DNA from: UBA6136 sp964344495
Lineage (GTDB): Bacteria > Pseudomonadota > Gammaproteobacteria > Methylococcales > Methylococcaceae
DNA: 11,116 bases
Direction: 5' to 3'
NCBI GenBank assembly: GCA_964344495.1
Contig: CAYFNI010000075.1
Coordinates: forward strand, 1-11,116
Shown here in pieces: positions 1 through 6,848 of this stretch. Position numbers and translations under genes: made by a program. Numbering within the stretch: the stretch's first letter is position 1; each line of letters begins with the position of its first letter. The notes under the pieces are model-generated. The model was given only the letters and a program-made list of their open reading frames with translations, ran no database searches and was not told the origin of the DNA.

Positions 1-191
1 AGGAAGTTCATCCAGTAGGTTTCAAACTCCGGTGCAAAAGAGTCAAGGCCAGCAGACCAGCCGTAAACGCCTTCGTACCAGCGAACCCACATGTAGAATA
101 CAGCGTAGATGGCAAACGCGAAGGTGAGCCATTTGGTGTCGAGCAACGGACGATCCGCCGCGCCTACACCACTTGCAGTTGTAGCTGCCAT
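1..191 (-). CDS. pmoC: Copper membrane monooxygenase subunit C, N-terminal part (particulate methane / ammonia monooxygenase)
   Basis: This is the first 63 codons of a gene that leaves the window at position 1. The product begins MAATTASGVGAADRPLLDTK, then a first hydrophobic helix, then a WVRWYEGVYGWSAGLDSFAP-type block followed by EFETYWMNF. That block is a hallmark of PmoC/AmoC, and the whole segment resembles the methanotroph PmoC N-terminus as I remember it. PmoC is an integral membrane subunit of the trimeric copper monooxygenase that oxidises methane (or ammonia, or short alkanes) at the cytoplasmic membrane. The start is ATG at 191, preceded by a good Shine-Dalgarno sequence AAGAGGT (199-205) with 7 bases between AGGT and ATG. 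A sigma70-type promoter lies about 110 bases upstream. pmoA and pmoB would be expected further along, outside the window. Family assignment is firm. Substrate (methane versus ammonia) is inferred from N-terminal resemblance only. Confidence 0.93.
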   Translation of the reverse strand, partial: MAATTASGVGAADRPLLDTKWLTFAFAIYAVFYMWVRWYEGVYGWSAGLDSFAPEFETYWMNF

Positions 192-216
192 AGTAGTTAC
201 CTCTTGTGTGTGACAA

Positions 217-234
217 AGGTGCTGTTACGCACCT
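217..234 (-). promoter_or_regulatory. Hairpin in the pmoC leader
   Basis: On the minus strand AGGTGC and GCACCT form a perfect 6-bp stem around a 6-base loop (GTAACA). It ends 12 bases upstream of the pmoC Shine-Dalgarno sequence and lies inside the predicted 5' untranslated leader. The T run after it is only three bases, so it is unlikely to be a full intrinsic terminator. It could affect mRNA stability or ribosome access; this is inference from the fold alone. Confidence 0.4.
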
Positions 235-309
235 GAATTACCGTCCGTGGAAAACTACCGACCCGGATTAGTGCCAGATTCGGCAACCCCAGTCCTCGGA
301 GTGAGGCGA

Positions 310-337
310 AGTCTACCACCCACTTTCTGCCTGTCAA
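310..337 (-). promoter_or_regulatory. Predicted sigma70-type promoter of pmoC
   Basis: Reading the minus strand, a perfect -35 box TTGACA (337-332) is followed after 16 bases by TAGACT (315-310), which matches the -10 consensus at the important first, second and last positions. The three bases just before the -10 box are TGG, giving an extended -10 (TGn) element. An A/T-rich stretch (CAATTTTTGAT) lies just upstream of the -35 box. Transcription would start near 303, leaving a leader of about 110 bases before the pmoC ATG. Known pmoCAB operons are, as far as I recall, driven by sigma70-like promoters upstream of pmoC, which fits. No expression data are available. Confidence 0.72.
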
Positions 338-345
338 TCAAAAAT

Positions 346-362
346 TGCGACAATTTGTCGCA
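346..362. promoter_or_regulatory. 17-bp palindrome, candidate operator upstream of the pmoC promoter
   Basis: TGCGACAATTTGTCGCA is a perfect inverted repeat with 8-bp arms around one central base. It begins 8 bp upstream of the predicted -35 box, so its centre is near -51 relative to the predicted transcription start. This position suits a dimeric activator touching RNA polymerase, or a repressor. The short spacer and absence of a T run argue against a terminator. I do not recognise the motif as belonging to a named regulator. Confidence 0.5.
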
Positions 363-430
363 TTGTGATGAGGCAAGGGTTTGAACGGCTAAAACTGCCG
401 TCATGGAGGCTGCCAGGAGAGGCAAACAGT

Positions 431-457
431 CGGGCGTTCTGCTAGCCGAAACGCCCG
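431..457 (-). terminator. Stem-loop spanning the pstB stop codon, possible weak terminator
   Basis: CGGGCGTT and AACGCCCG form a perfect 8-bp stem with an 11-base loop that contains the pstB TAG stop. On the minus strand it is followed by ACTGTTTGCC, which has only three consecutive T residues, so it is not a canonical intrinsic terminator. It may slow 3' decay of the pst message or partly stop transcription before the pmoC promoter. Part of the stem is coding sequence, so some of the pairing could be chance. Confidence 0.4.
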
Positions 458-1278
458 GTAATGTAGTCTTCCGTCAATTGATGTAGGGGGTTGGTGAAGA
501 CTTGGGCTGTCTCACCCACTTCAATCAGCTTGCCCAGATGAAAATAGGCTGTCCTTTGAGACACGCGGGCAGCTTGCTGCATCGAATGAGTCACGATCGC
601 GATCGTGAAGTGCACCCTCAACTCATCAAGTAGCTGTTCTATCTTGGCCGTGGCAATCGGATCAAGAGCTGAACAGGGCTCGTCCATCAATATCACTTCA
701 GGATTCACCGCAATGGTCCTGGCGATGCAAAGGCGCTGTTGCTGCCCGCCCGAAAGGCCTGTACCCGGGTGATTGAGGCGATCCTTGACCTCTTCCCACA
801 GCCCGGCTCGCCTGAGCGAAGTCTCAACGATTTCTTCCAGGTCGGCCTTGGTACGGGCCAATCCGTGGATACGTGGCCCGTAGGCCACATTCTCAAAGAT
901 GCTTTTAGGAAACGGATTCGGCTTCTGAAACACCATGCCAACCTGAGCGCGTAACGGCACGACATCCACATCTTCGCCATAAATCGGGTGGCCATCCATC
1001 AGGATCTCTCCGGTCACTCGGCAACCGGGCACCGTATCATTCATCCGGTTCAGGCACCTGATGAAGGTCGACTTGCCGCAGCCGGAGGGACCGATGAGGG
1101 CAATGACTTCATTGCGACTGATATCCAGATTCACATCGTGGATGGCGTGCTTGTCACCATAATAGACGTTCACCTTCCGGCACTGGATGCGCGGATTTTT
1201 CGAGAACACCTCGCCCACCGTGTCCCTGTAATCACGACTGAAGTTGACGTCCTGGGTGGTCCTGTTTTTATCTCTCAT
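442..1278 (-). CDS. pstB: Phosphate ABC transporter ATP-binding protein PstB
   Basis: This 278-residue ATPase drives phosphate import through PstC/PstA at the cytoplasmic face of the inner membrane. Visible motifs are Walker A GPSGCGKST (63-71), Q-loop Q118 in FQKPNPFP, the ABC signature LSGGQ (175-179), Walker B ILMDEP with catalytic E200, and the H-loop H231 in THSMQQA. The FQKPNPFPKSIFENVAYGPR stretch and the ending LTEDYITGRFG are characteristic of PstB. Length is near the family norm of about 260, with roughly 30 extra N-terminal residues before the ABC domain begins. The ATG at 1278 has only a poor Shine-Dalgarno sequence; a GTG at codon 21 is a possible alternative start. It lies 68 bases after pstA in the same direction, so probably one transcript. 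phoU, which often follows pstB, is absent; the next gene is pmoC. Confidence 0.96.
   Translation of the reverse strand: MRDKNRTTQDVNFSRDYRDTVGEVFSKNPRIQCRKVNVYYGDKHAIHDVNLDISRNEVIALIGPSGCGKSTFIRCLNRMNDTVPGCRVTGEILMDGHPIYGEDVDVVPLRAQVGMVFQKPNPFPKSIFENVAYGPRIHGLARTKADLEEIVETSLRRAGLWEEVKDRLNHPGTGLSGGQQQRLCIARTIAVNPEVILMDEPCSALDPIATAKIEQLLDELRVHFTIAIVTHSMQQAARVSQRTAYFHLGKLIEVGETAQVFTNPLHQLTEDYITGRFG
591..608. repeat. 18-bp perfect palindrome inside pstB
   Basis: TCACGATCGCGATCGTGA reads identically on both strands and includes the octamer GCGATCGC and two GATC sites. It encodes the TIAIVT segment just before the H-loop histidine of PstB, so the amino acids constrain it. Synonymous choices (ATC GCG ATC GTG) complete the symmetry. 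I see no second copy in the window. No function is claimed. Confidence 0.5.
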
Positions 1279-1346
1279 TGGCCCAATGTCTCGATTACGA
1301 TCCGGTCCGTTTGCAGACTCGCACTTGATGAAGGGGAGGTACGGCC

Positions 1347-2651
1347 TTACCAGCGCCGCTCATAGCGGTTACGGAGAAATACCGCGATGCCATTCAAAAA
1401 AATCAGGAACACCAGCAGCACCAGAATGGCAGCCGAGGTTCTCTCCGTGAAGGCTCGTTCCGGGCTATCCGCCCACAGATAAATCTGCACCGGCAGCACG
1501 GTCGCAGGGTCGGTAATGGTGGCCGGAATGTCGACGATAAAAGCCACCATGCCGATCATCAGCAACGGCGCACTCTCGCCCAAGGCACGTGCCGTACCGA
1601 TAATGGCACCGGTCAACATGCCGGGCATGGCCAACGGCAGAACGTGGTGAAACACCATCTGCACCGGTGAAGCCCCAATGCCCAGAGCCGCCTCCCGTAC
1701 GGAGGGCGGCACTGATTTGAGTGCCGATCTGCCGCTGATGATGATCACCGGCAAGGTCATCAGTGTCAGCACCAGCCCCCCCACCAGCGGGGAGGACCGC
1801 GGCACTTCAAAAAAGTTGATAAAGACGGCCAGACCCAAAAGACCGAACACGATGGAGGGCACGGCGGCCAGATTATTGATGTTGACCTCAACCAGATCGG
1901 TCCAGCGATTTTTAGGCGAAAACTCCTCCAGATAGATCGCCGCCGCTACGCCGATCGGTAATGACAACCCGATGGTGACAACCAACGTCAGGGCGGAACC
2001 CATGATCGCGCCCAAAATTCCGGCCGATTCAGGCTCACGAGAATCGCCACGGGTAAAGAAAATCTTGTTGAAGCGTTTGGCAATGCGACCATCTGCTTGC
2101 AAAGCGGCCACCCATTGCTTTTGCTCCCGATAGCGTTCATTGCCCTCAAGATCAGCGGCATCGACATGCCCCTTGGCTAGCATGTCCGCAGCATCATCGA
2201 CCGGCAACCAGATTCGCTGCGCCGTTCCAATGAGGGCGGGGCGAGACCTGACGGCCTCTCGCAGAACCTCACCGGCCGAGCTACTGATCAGGCCATACAA
2301 CGCCCGCTTGCTGGCACGCGACTCGACTTCGGGAAACAGTCCGGCGATCGATTTTTTCCATAAGGCATCATAATCGGCCGTCGCCATTTCATCGGGATTG
2401 CGCGCACCGCTCGGATCGATCACATCGGGCGCGAACTCAATATCCAAGGCCGCATAGGTATATACAAATGCGGAATATCCTCGGGCGATGATGCTCACGA
2501 ACAGGATGACGAGAGCCAGCAATCCCGCACAAATCGAGATCAGCCCATATAGCCGGAATCGGAACTCTGCTGCCTTGCGGCGCCCGAGCCCGGCGTTGAC
2601 TGCATCCAGAGTCCGCGCCCGCCCCCCTGACTTTTGATGTGCCTCACTCAT
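1347..2651 (-). CDS. pstA: Phosphate ABC transporter permease PstA, long form
   Basis: One of the two membrane permeases of the phosphate importer. The ATG at 2651 (MSEAHQKSGG) gives 434 residues and overlaps the pstC stop by 8 bases (ATGAGTGA), typical translational coupling. The longer open frame beginning at 2693 would overlap pstC by 50 bases and adds a Cys-rich, unlikely N-terminus. A first helix spans about 34-56. A hydrophilic domain follows from about 60 to 205, probably periplasmic, resembling the DUF3333-type extension of long PstA proteins. The classic permease core (about 212-425) has the EAA loop around 320-346 (REAALGIGASPVQ, then LPLAMPGML). E. coli PstA is about 296 residues, so the extra length is that inserted domain. 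It acts with PstC and PstB in the inner membrane. No frameshift or missing core segment is seen. Confidence 0.94.
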   Translation of the reverse strand: MSEAHQKSGGRARTLDAVNAGLGRRKAAEFRFRLYGLISICAGLLALVILFVSIIARGYSAFVYTYAALDIEFAPDVIDPSGARNPDEMATADYDALWKKSIAGLFPEVESRASKRALYGLISSSAGEVLREAVRSRPALIGTAQRIWLPVDDAADMLAKGHVDAADLEGNERYREQKQWVAALQADGRIAKRFNKIFFTRGDSREPESAGILGAIMGSALTLVVTIGLSLPIGVAAAIYLEEFSPKNRWTDLVEVNINNLAAVPSIVFGLLGLAVFINFFEVPRSSPLVGGLVLTLMTLPVIIISGRSALKSVPPSVREAALGIGASPVQMVFHHVLPLAMPGMLTGAIIGTARALGESAPLLMIGMVAFIVDIPATITDPATVLPVQIYLWADSPERAFTERTSAAILVLLVFLIFLNGIAVFLRNRYERRW

Positions 2652-4026
2652 ACTGCTCTCGGTATTTACGCACGATGTGCAACGCCAGCACATTCAGGGC
2701 AAGCGTCAGCAGGAACAGCACCAGGCCCAGCGCGAAGGCGGCCAGCGTCTTGGGACTGTCAAATTCCTGATCACCCACCAGCAGGGTCACGATCTGCGCC
2801 GTTACTGTGGTCACGGCCTGCATTGGATTGAGGGTCAGATTGGCACTGAGCCCCGCGGCCATCACCACGATCATGGTTTCACCAATCGCACGTGATACCG
2901 CAAGCAACACGCCACCGACAATACCGGGCAGGGCGGCAGGCATCACCACCTGACGGATGGTTTCCGACTGGGTGGCGCCGAGTGCATAGGCTCCATCCCG
3001 CAACGACTGCGGCACAGCGTTGATGAAATCATCCGATAACGAGGAGACAAAGGGGATGATCATGATGCCCATGACCAACCCGGCGGCCAGGGCACTCTCC
3101 GATGACACGTCCAACCCGACTTGCGCGCCCACATTCCGGATAAAGGGCGCTACGACCAGCGCCGCGAAGAAACCGTAAACTACAGTCGGAATACCGGCCA
3201 GCACCTCCAGCAAGGGCTTGGCGACTGCCCTGAAACGGGGCGTGGCATACTCGGAGAGGAATATCGCCGACAACAAGCCGATCGGCACCGAAACACACAT
3301 CGCTACCAGAGAAATCAGGACTGTACCCACCAGCAGCGGAATGATCCCAAACGCTCCCGTTGACCCCACCTGATCCGCCCGCATGGCAATCTGGGGGCTC
3401 CACTTCAGTCCGAACAGGAACTCCGAAGGGGGTATCAGACTGAAGAAGCGGATGGATTCAACCAGTACTGACAGAACAATCCCCACCGTCGTCAACACTG
3501 CCACGCCGGCACATGCGATCAGCATCAGATTGATGATGCCCTCAACCCTGTTCCTGGCACGATAGGCTGGCGTGATCTGGCGACGAGCAAAAACACCCCC
3601 ACCCACCGAAACCAGCACGACGACCAGACTCAAGAGTCTGTTACTGGTCTTTTCAAGCTGCAGATAATGCTCGGCGGCACCATTGATCAGCGGATCGGAC
3701 GCCGCTCCCGCCACGCCATGGGCCACATTACGAAGATCATTGATCAGCAGGCTCAATTGCTCGGGCGAGCCGCCCAGCATCGCCTCAGGCAGCACCGCAA
3801 GCGATTGCTGGGTGATGACATAGGTTTCAAACGCCAGCCACAACGTCATCATCATCAGGGCAGGCAGGCCGCACCAGAGGGCAACGTAATAGCCATAGTA
3901 GGCAGGCAAGGAATTGAGCCGTGGAGCCGTGGCAGTTCCCGCCAGCTCGAGCGCACGCGCCCGCCCCCAATGAAACGCCAGTACGCACAGGATGAGGACC
4001 AGCAGCAACAACGTGAACTTATCCAC
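2644..4026 (-). CDS. pstC: Phosphate ABC transporter permease PstC, long form
   Basis: A 460-residue inner-membrane permease that pairs with PstA to form the phosphate channel. The start is GTG at 4026, preceded by AGGAG with 9 bases between. The N-terminal part (1-155) holds a first helix (about 4-20), a second (about 46-68), a polar stretch, and a third helix (132-146). This matches the extended N-terminal region found in long PstC proteins. The permease core follows: helices near 165-190, 227-255, 275-295, 313-330, 365-390 and 428-452. The EAA loop lies at about 343-369 (RDGAYALGATQSETIRQVV, then MPAALPGI), and the RAIGET motif follows at 379-384. E. coli PstC is about 319 residues. It is first in the pstC-pstA-pstB set; no phosphate-binding protein gene (pstS) precedes it, so the solute-binding partner must be encoded elsewhere. 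Confidence 0.95.
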   Translation of the reverse strand: MDKFTLLLLVLILCVLAFHWGRARALELAGTATAPRLNSLPAYYGYYVALWCGLPALMMMTLWLAFETYVITQQSLAVLPEAMLGGSPEQLSLLINDLRNVAHGVAGAASDPLINGAAEHYLQLEKTSNRLLSLVVVLVSVGGGVFARRQITPAYRARNRVEGIINLMLIACAGVAVLTTVGIVLSVLVESIRFFSLIPPSEFLFGLKWSPQIAMRADQVGSTGAFGIIPLLVGTVLISLVAMCVSVPIGLLSAIFLSEYATPRFRAVAKPLLEVLAGIPTVVYGFFAALVVAPFIRNVGAQVGLDVSSESALAAGLVMGIMIIPFVSSLSDDFINAVPQSLRDGAYALGATQSETIRQVVMPAALPGIVGGVLLAVSRAIGETMIVVMAAGLSANLTLNPMQAVTTVTAQIVTLLVGDQEFDSPKTLAAFALGLVLFLLTLALNVLALHIVRKYREQYE

Positions 4027-4305
4027 CGAGGGACGCTCCTACCACACTGAATGTCAGCGCTCCCACCCGGATACCGCATACATTCGCATGCACCGGCTCC
4101 GATTGGTGATTGAGAGAGTTCAAGTCTTTCATACGGCCGGAATTGAATGACCTCGTGGCAACCTTGTCTTGTGTTCAGCAACCGCCGGATGGCGATTGCG
4201 ACACCGTCGTGTCACCAGCGGACGGAAAATGAAAACCAAAGGGGGCTGAGTATACCTTGGACGAGCCCTTTCAATATACCGGGCTCCTCAAGAAGACTGG
4301 TTGCG
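4027..4305. other. 279-bp spacer upstream of pstC with no gene
   Basis: This gap separates the ligase gene from pstC. It contains the pstC ribosome-binding site (AGGAG, 4036-4040), a stem-loop at 4256-4292, and a short inverted repeat GACAC/GTGTC at 4200-4213. I looked for a Pho box (paired CTGTCAT-like repeats) and found only one partial CTGACAT half (complement of 4051-4057), so PhoB control cannot be claimed. No convincing -35/-10 pair stands out, although a pst promoter is expected here given the gap length. No credible ORF is present. Confidence 0.55.
4256..4292 (-). terminator. Stem-loop after the ATP-grasp ligase gene, possible terminator without T run
   Basis: On the minus strand CTTG-AG-GAGCCC pairs with GGGCTC-GTC-CAAG around a 12-base A/T-rich loop. 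This gives a 6-bp core stem extended by 4 bp beyond a small internal loop. It starts 13 bases after the ligase stop codon and 230 bases before pstC. The sequence after it (GTATACTCAG) has no T tract, so intrinsic termination is doubtful. Its position at the boundary between two gene sets supports a transcript-end or RNA-stabilising role. Confidence 0.4.
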
Positions 4306-5268
4306 TCAATTGGTATAGCGGGCCAGTGTCTTGGCCATCTGTACCCGTTCGGCCGCTGCCTCGGGGATCGCTGTCAGACCCTGCACATGCCTGAGGCGGG
4401 GCAAAAGTCCGATCCGGTTGGCAAGCTGGATGCTGAGGCCGGGGCGGGCATTGATTTCGAGCATCATCGGCCCCAACGCTTCATCCAGCACGATATCCAC
4501 GCCGATGAATCCCAGACCGGCAAAATCATGGCATTTGGCTGTCATCGCCAGCACCTCATCCCAGTAAGGAATGATCCTGCCCGACAGGCTTCCGCCCGTA
4601 TCCGGGTGCTCCTCGATCGGGCGTTCATGCCACACGCCACAGCGCGTTCGCCCGGTCGCGATGTCGATGCCAACCCCCAAGGCGCCCTGATGCAGGTTGG
4701 CCTTACCATCCGACAGACGGGTCGGCAGGCGGATCATCGCCAGCACCGGTATGCCCCGAAAAACCAGCATCCGGATATCAGGCACACCCTGAAAGCTGAT
4801 ATTGTCAAAGATCGGATCAAACTTGACGCGGTACTCAATCAGCGCGGAGTCTGGCAGACCCCCAAGGCTATACATGCCGCCCAGAATGTTGGACACATGG
4901 TGCGCTAGGTCCTCCTCATCTGCCGAGGCACCATTGGCCTTGCGATATCGGTCGTTATGACGACCCGTCACGATCAGAATGCCTTCGCCGCCCGCGCCAT
5001 GGGCAGGCTTGATGACGAAATCTTCGTAAGGCTGCAGCATCTCGGCCAACCCCTCGACCTGATGGACAATCTCCACCACGCCATAAAGTTTCGGTGTGAG
5101 AATACCGGCGGCTTCGGCCAGCCCCTTGGTCAGAATTTTGTTATCGACCAACGGGTAATTTTTGCGCGGGTTATACGGCAGGATGAAATCGGCATTCCGC
5201 TCATTCAGGCCCATCACGCCCAGTTGACGCAAGCGCTGCCACGGCCAGAGCTTTCGGCTGGCGGTCAC
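4306..5268 (-). CDS. RimK-related ATP-grasp ligase (alpha-L-glutamate ligase-like protein)
   Basis: A cytoplasmic ATP-grasp enzyme of 320 residues, in the family that joins an amino acid (often glutamate) to a carboxylate through an acyl-phosphate. Evidence: the N-terminal signature WPWQ-LGVMGLNERN-ILPYNPRKNYPLVDNK (7-44), the ATP-binding strand FVIKPAHGAGGEG (84-96) with K87, and the metal-binding end MLEINARPGL (269-278) with E271 and N273. The start is GTG at 5268. It lies 2 bases after the stop of the preceding membrane gene and has GAGG six bases upstream. The longer frame would extend 75 residues into that gene with sequence unlike the family, so I rejected it. Length matches the family (about 320). 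Its place behind a retropepsin-like protein and an inactive transglutaminase membrane protein is a conserved association. The true substrate is unknown; 'glutamate ligase' is by similarity only. Confidence 0.9.
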   Translation of the reverse strand: MTASRKLWPWQRLRQLGVMGLNERNADFILPYNPRKNYPLVDNKILTKGLAEAAGILTPKLYGVVEIVHQVEGLAEMLQPYEDFVIKPAHGAGGEGILIVTGRHNDRYRKANGASADEEDLAHHVSNILGGMYSLGGLPDSALIEYRVKFDPIFDNISFQGVPDIRMLVFRGIPVLAMIRLPTRLSDGKANLHQGALGVGIDIATGRTRCGVWHERPIEEHPDTGGSLSGRIIPYWDEVLAMTAKCHDFAGLGFIGVDIVLDEALGPMMLEINARPGLSIQLANRIGLLPRLRHVQGLTAIPEAAAERVQMAKTLARYTN

Positions 5269-5270
5269 GT

Positions 5271-6803
5271 TCAGCCTCGCAGCGCCGCCCGGAAACGCCA
5301 CAATTCTGTCAGCCGGTAACCGGTGTAGCGGCCAAGCAGAAGCGTGAAGGCCAGAATGACCAGAAGCAATTCCGGAAACACGAAAATCAGGTGCTCCAGA
5401 TAGCGGCTGCTCATGCATAAATAGGCCAGCGCAGCCACCATCAGGCTGCCGAACCCTTGAATCAGGGCTTCGCCGGGCCCCAACTCCTCCCACACTAGCG
5501 ACATGCGTTCAATCGTCATGGCCAGAATCACCATGGGGAACAAGGCCACCGACAGCCCCCGGTCGAATCCCAACTTGTGGCTGAAGACGCTGATCACGGA
5601 CATGAGGATGATCACGATCGTCAACACAGAGGCGAGCCTCGGCACCAGCAGCAACTTCAGGTATTCAAGATAGAAGCGGATCAGCAAACCCAGCGCTACC
5701 AGAATGATGAAAAGCACCATCCCCCACAACAACTCGGTTTCACGAAAGGCCAATGCAATCAGGACCGGCATGAAGGTCCCAAAGGTTCTCAGTCCGATCA
5801 AGTTGCGCAGCACCACGATCAGCAGCGCCCCCACCGGCACCATCAACAAGACCCGGTACACGTTCTGCACGCTGATCGGCAAACTGAACAGGGAGTATTC
5901 CATCAGACGCGACCCCATCTGGCGGGCACGCTGCTCTGCAACCAGCGTCCGATCCTGGGAACGCTCCATGACTGAATATTCGACCCGGGCATTTTTCCCG
6001 CCGCTCACGTCCAGCACGGGTTCGTTGCCGACGTGCCAGACGATGCTGCTGACCGGCACACCCGATTCTCCGGTCGCGGGATCCAGAGCAACCCACTCCT
6101 TGCCATCAAACACCTGCAGCCAGGGGGTCAGTGACCCATGACTGATGCCATCTTTCAGTAACAGCAGGTGGGTCATACGCGCTGTGACATTGACGCTGGC
6201 CAGCAGATCAATGACGCGCCGGACCCAGTCATCCTCGTCGGCAATGCCCTGACGCAGCAACAGAACATTCGGATCGGCCGTTGGCGCATTGAGGCGCACC
6301 AACAACTCGCGCACAAACGATTTGTCATCCGCCGACTTGTTGCGCACATCATTCATTAACCCCTTGGCGGCGGACGCTAATGCCTCCGGCAAGGCCTTCT
6401 GCGGGAGTGGGGGTAGCGCAAGGCCATCACCCGTTGCGGACTGGACCGTCGGGTCGCGAGAGAGATGCAGTCGGTAATACAGCACCTGATAGCCACGCGC
6501 CTGACGAACAGCCCATTCGGCGGTTCGATGCTGACCATCGTCCTCCGTCGTCAGGCCGTAATTGCCAGATACAAAATTCTCATCCACCACGGTATAACCT
6601 GCCGGCTGACGGGGGATGAAGAAGCGTACCTTGACGGCCGCGTCGCGGCGTGCCTTGAATTCGATTCTGGCCTCAACTGTCAAAACATCCGCGGTTTCCG
6701 TAGGCAACAAGGGCAAGCCCAGTCGGGTGACCTTGAACCAGCAGAGACTGAGACCGATCAGGATCAGCAGCAGCGCCAGGAATTTGACGTGAGCCCCTCG
6801 CAT
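5271..6803 (-). CDS. Inactive transglutaminase-like domain fused to seven transmembrane helices (UUP1 family)
   Basis: A 510-residue membrane protein. An N-terminal anchor helix (about 7-25) is followed by a large, probably periplasmic region (26-310). It contains a transglutaminase-fold segment (about 150-260: DDWVRRVIDLLASVNVTARM, then PWLQVFDGKEWVALDPATGE). The catalytic cysteine and histidine of active transglutaminases are not evident there, consistent with the family's 'inactive transglutaminase' label. The C-terminal half has hydrophobic segments near 316-336, 343-353, 357-378, 391-408, 417-432, 449-466 and 470-490, matching the 7TM part. The start is ATG at 6803 with a weak ribosome site; no better start is visible. 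It lies 45 bases after the retropepsin-like gene and 2 bases before the ligase, so the three are probably co-transcribed. It may present a peptide or cell-envelope substrate to the partner enzymes; that role is inference. Confidence 0.88.
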   Translation of the reverse strand: MRGAHVKFLALLLILIGLSLCWFKVTRLGLPLLPTETADVLTVEARIEFKARRDAAVKVRFFIPRQPAGYTVVDENFVSGNYGLTTEDDGQHRTAEWAVRQARGYQVLYYRLHLSRDPTVQSATGDGLALPPLPQKALPEALASAAKGLMNDVRNKSADDKSFVRELLVRLNAPTADPNVLLLRQGIADEDDWVRRVIDLLASVNVTARMTHLLLLKDGISHGSLTPWLQVFDGKEWVALDPATGESGVPVSSIVWHVGNEPVLDVSGGKNARVEYSVMERSQDRTLVAEQRARQMGSRLMEYSLFSLPISVQNVYRVLLMVPVGALLIVVLRNLIGLRTFGTFMPVLIALAFRETELLWGMVLFIILVALGLLIRFYLEYLKLLLVPRLASVLTIVIILMSVISVFSHKLGFDRGLSVALFPMVILAMTIERMSLVWEELGPGEALIQGFGSLMVAALAYLCMSSRYLEHLIFVFPELLLVILAFTLLLGRYTGYRLTELWRFRAALRG

Positions 6804-6848
6804 GCGACTTACCGTGAGCGTGTCAGGAAGTCCAAAAACACGCCTCTC

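Noticed and set aside
255..280. Possible sigma54 promoter (TGGCAC) in the pmoC leader
   Set aside because: The -24-like TGGCAC is present on the minus strand, but the required TTGC(A/T) element at the correct spacing is missing, and a much better sigma70-type promoter lies just upstream.
2652..2693. Upstream start for pstA at 2693
   Set aside because: It would overlap pstC by 50 bases and add 14 residues unlike the family; the ATG at 2651 makes the usual ATGAGTGA coupling with the pstC stop.
4045..4062. Pho box upstream of pstC
   Set aside because: Only one CTGACAT-like half is present; the second repeat at the required spacing is absent.
4147..4908. Plus-strand open frame of 253 codons over the ligase gene
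   Set aside because: It runs antisense to the well-supported ATP-grasp gene, has low-complexity Arg/His/Gln-rich translation and matches no family I recognise.
5269..5493. 75-residue N-terminal extension of the ATP-grasp ligase
   Set aside because: The extension is the other reading frame of the 7TM gene. The GTG at 5268 has a good ribosome site and gives the family-typical N-terminus and length.
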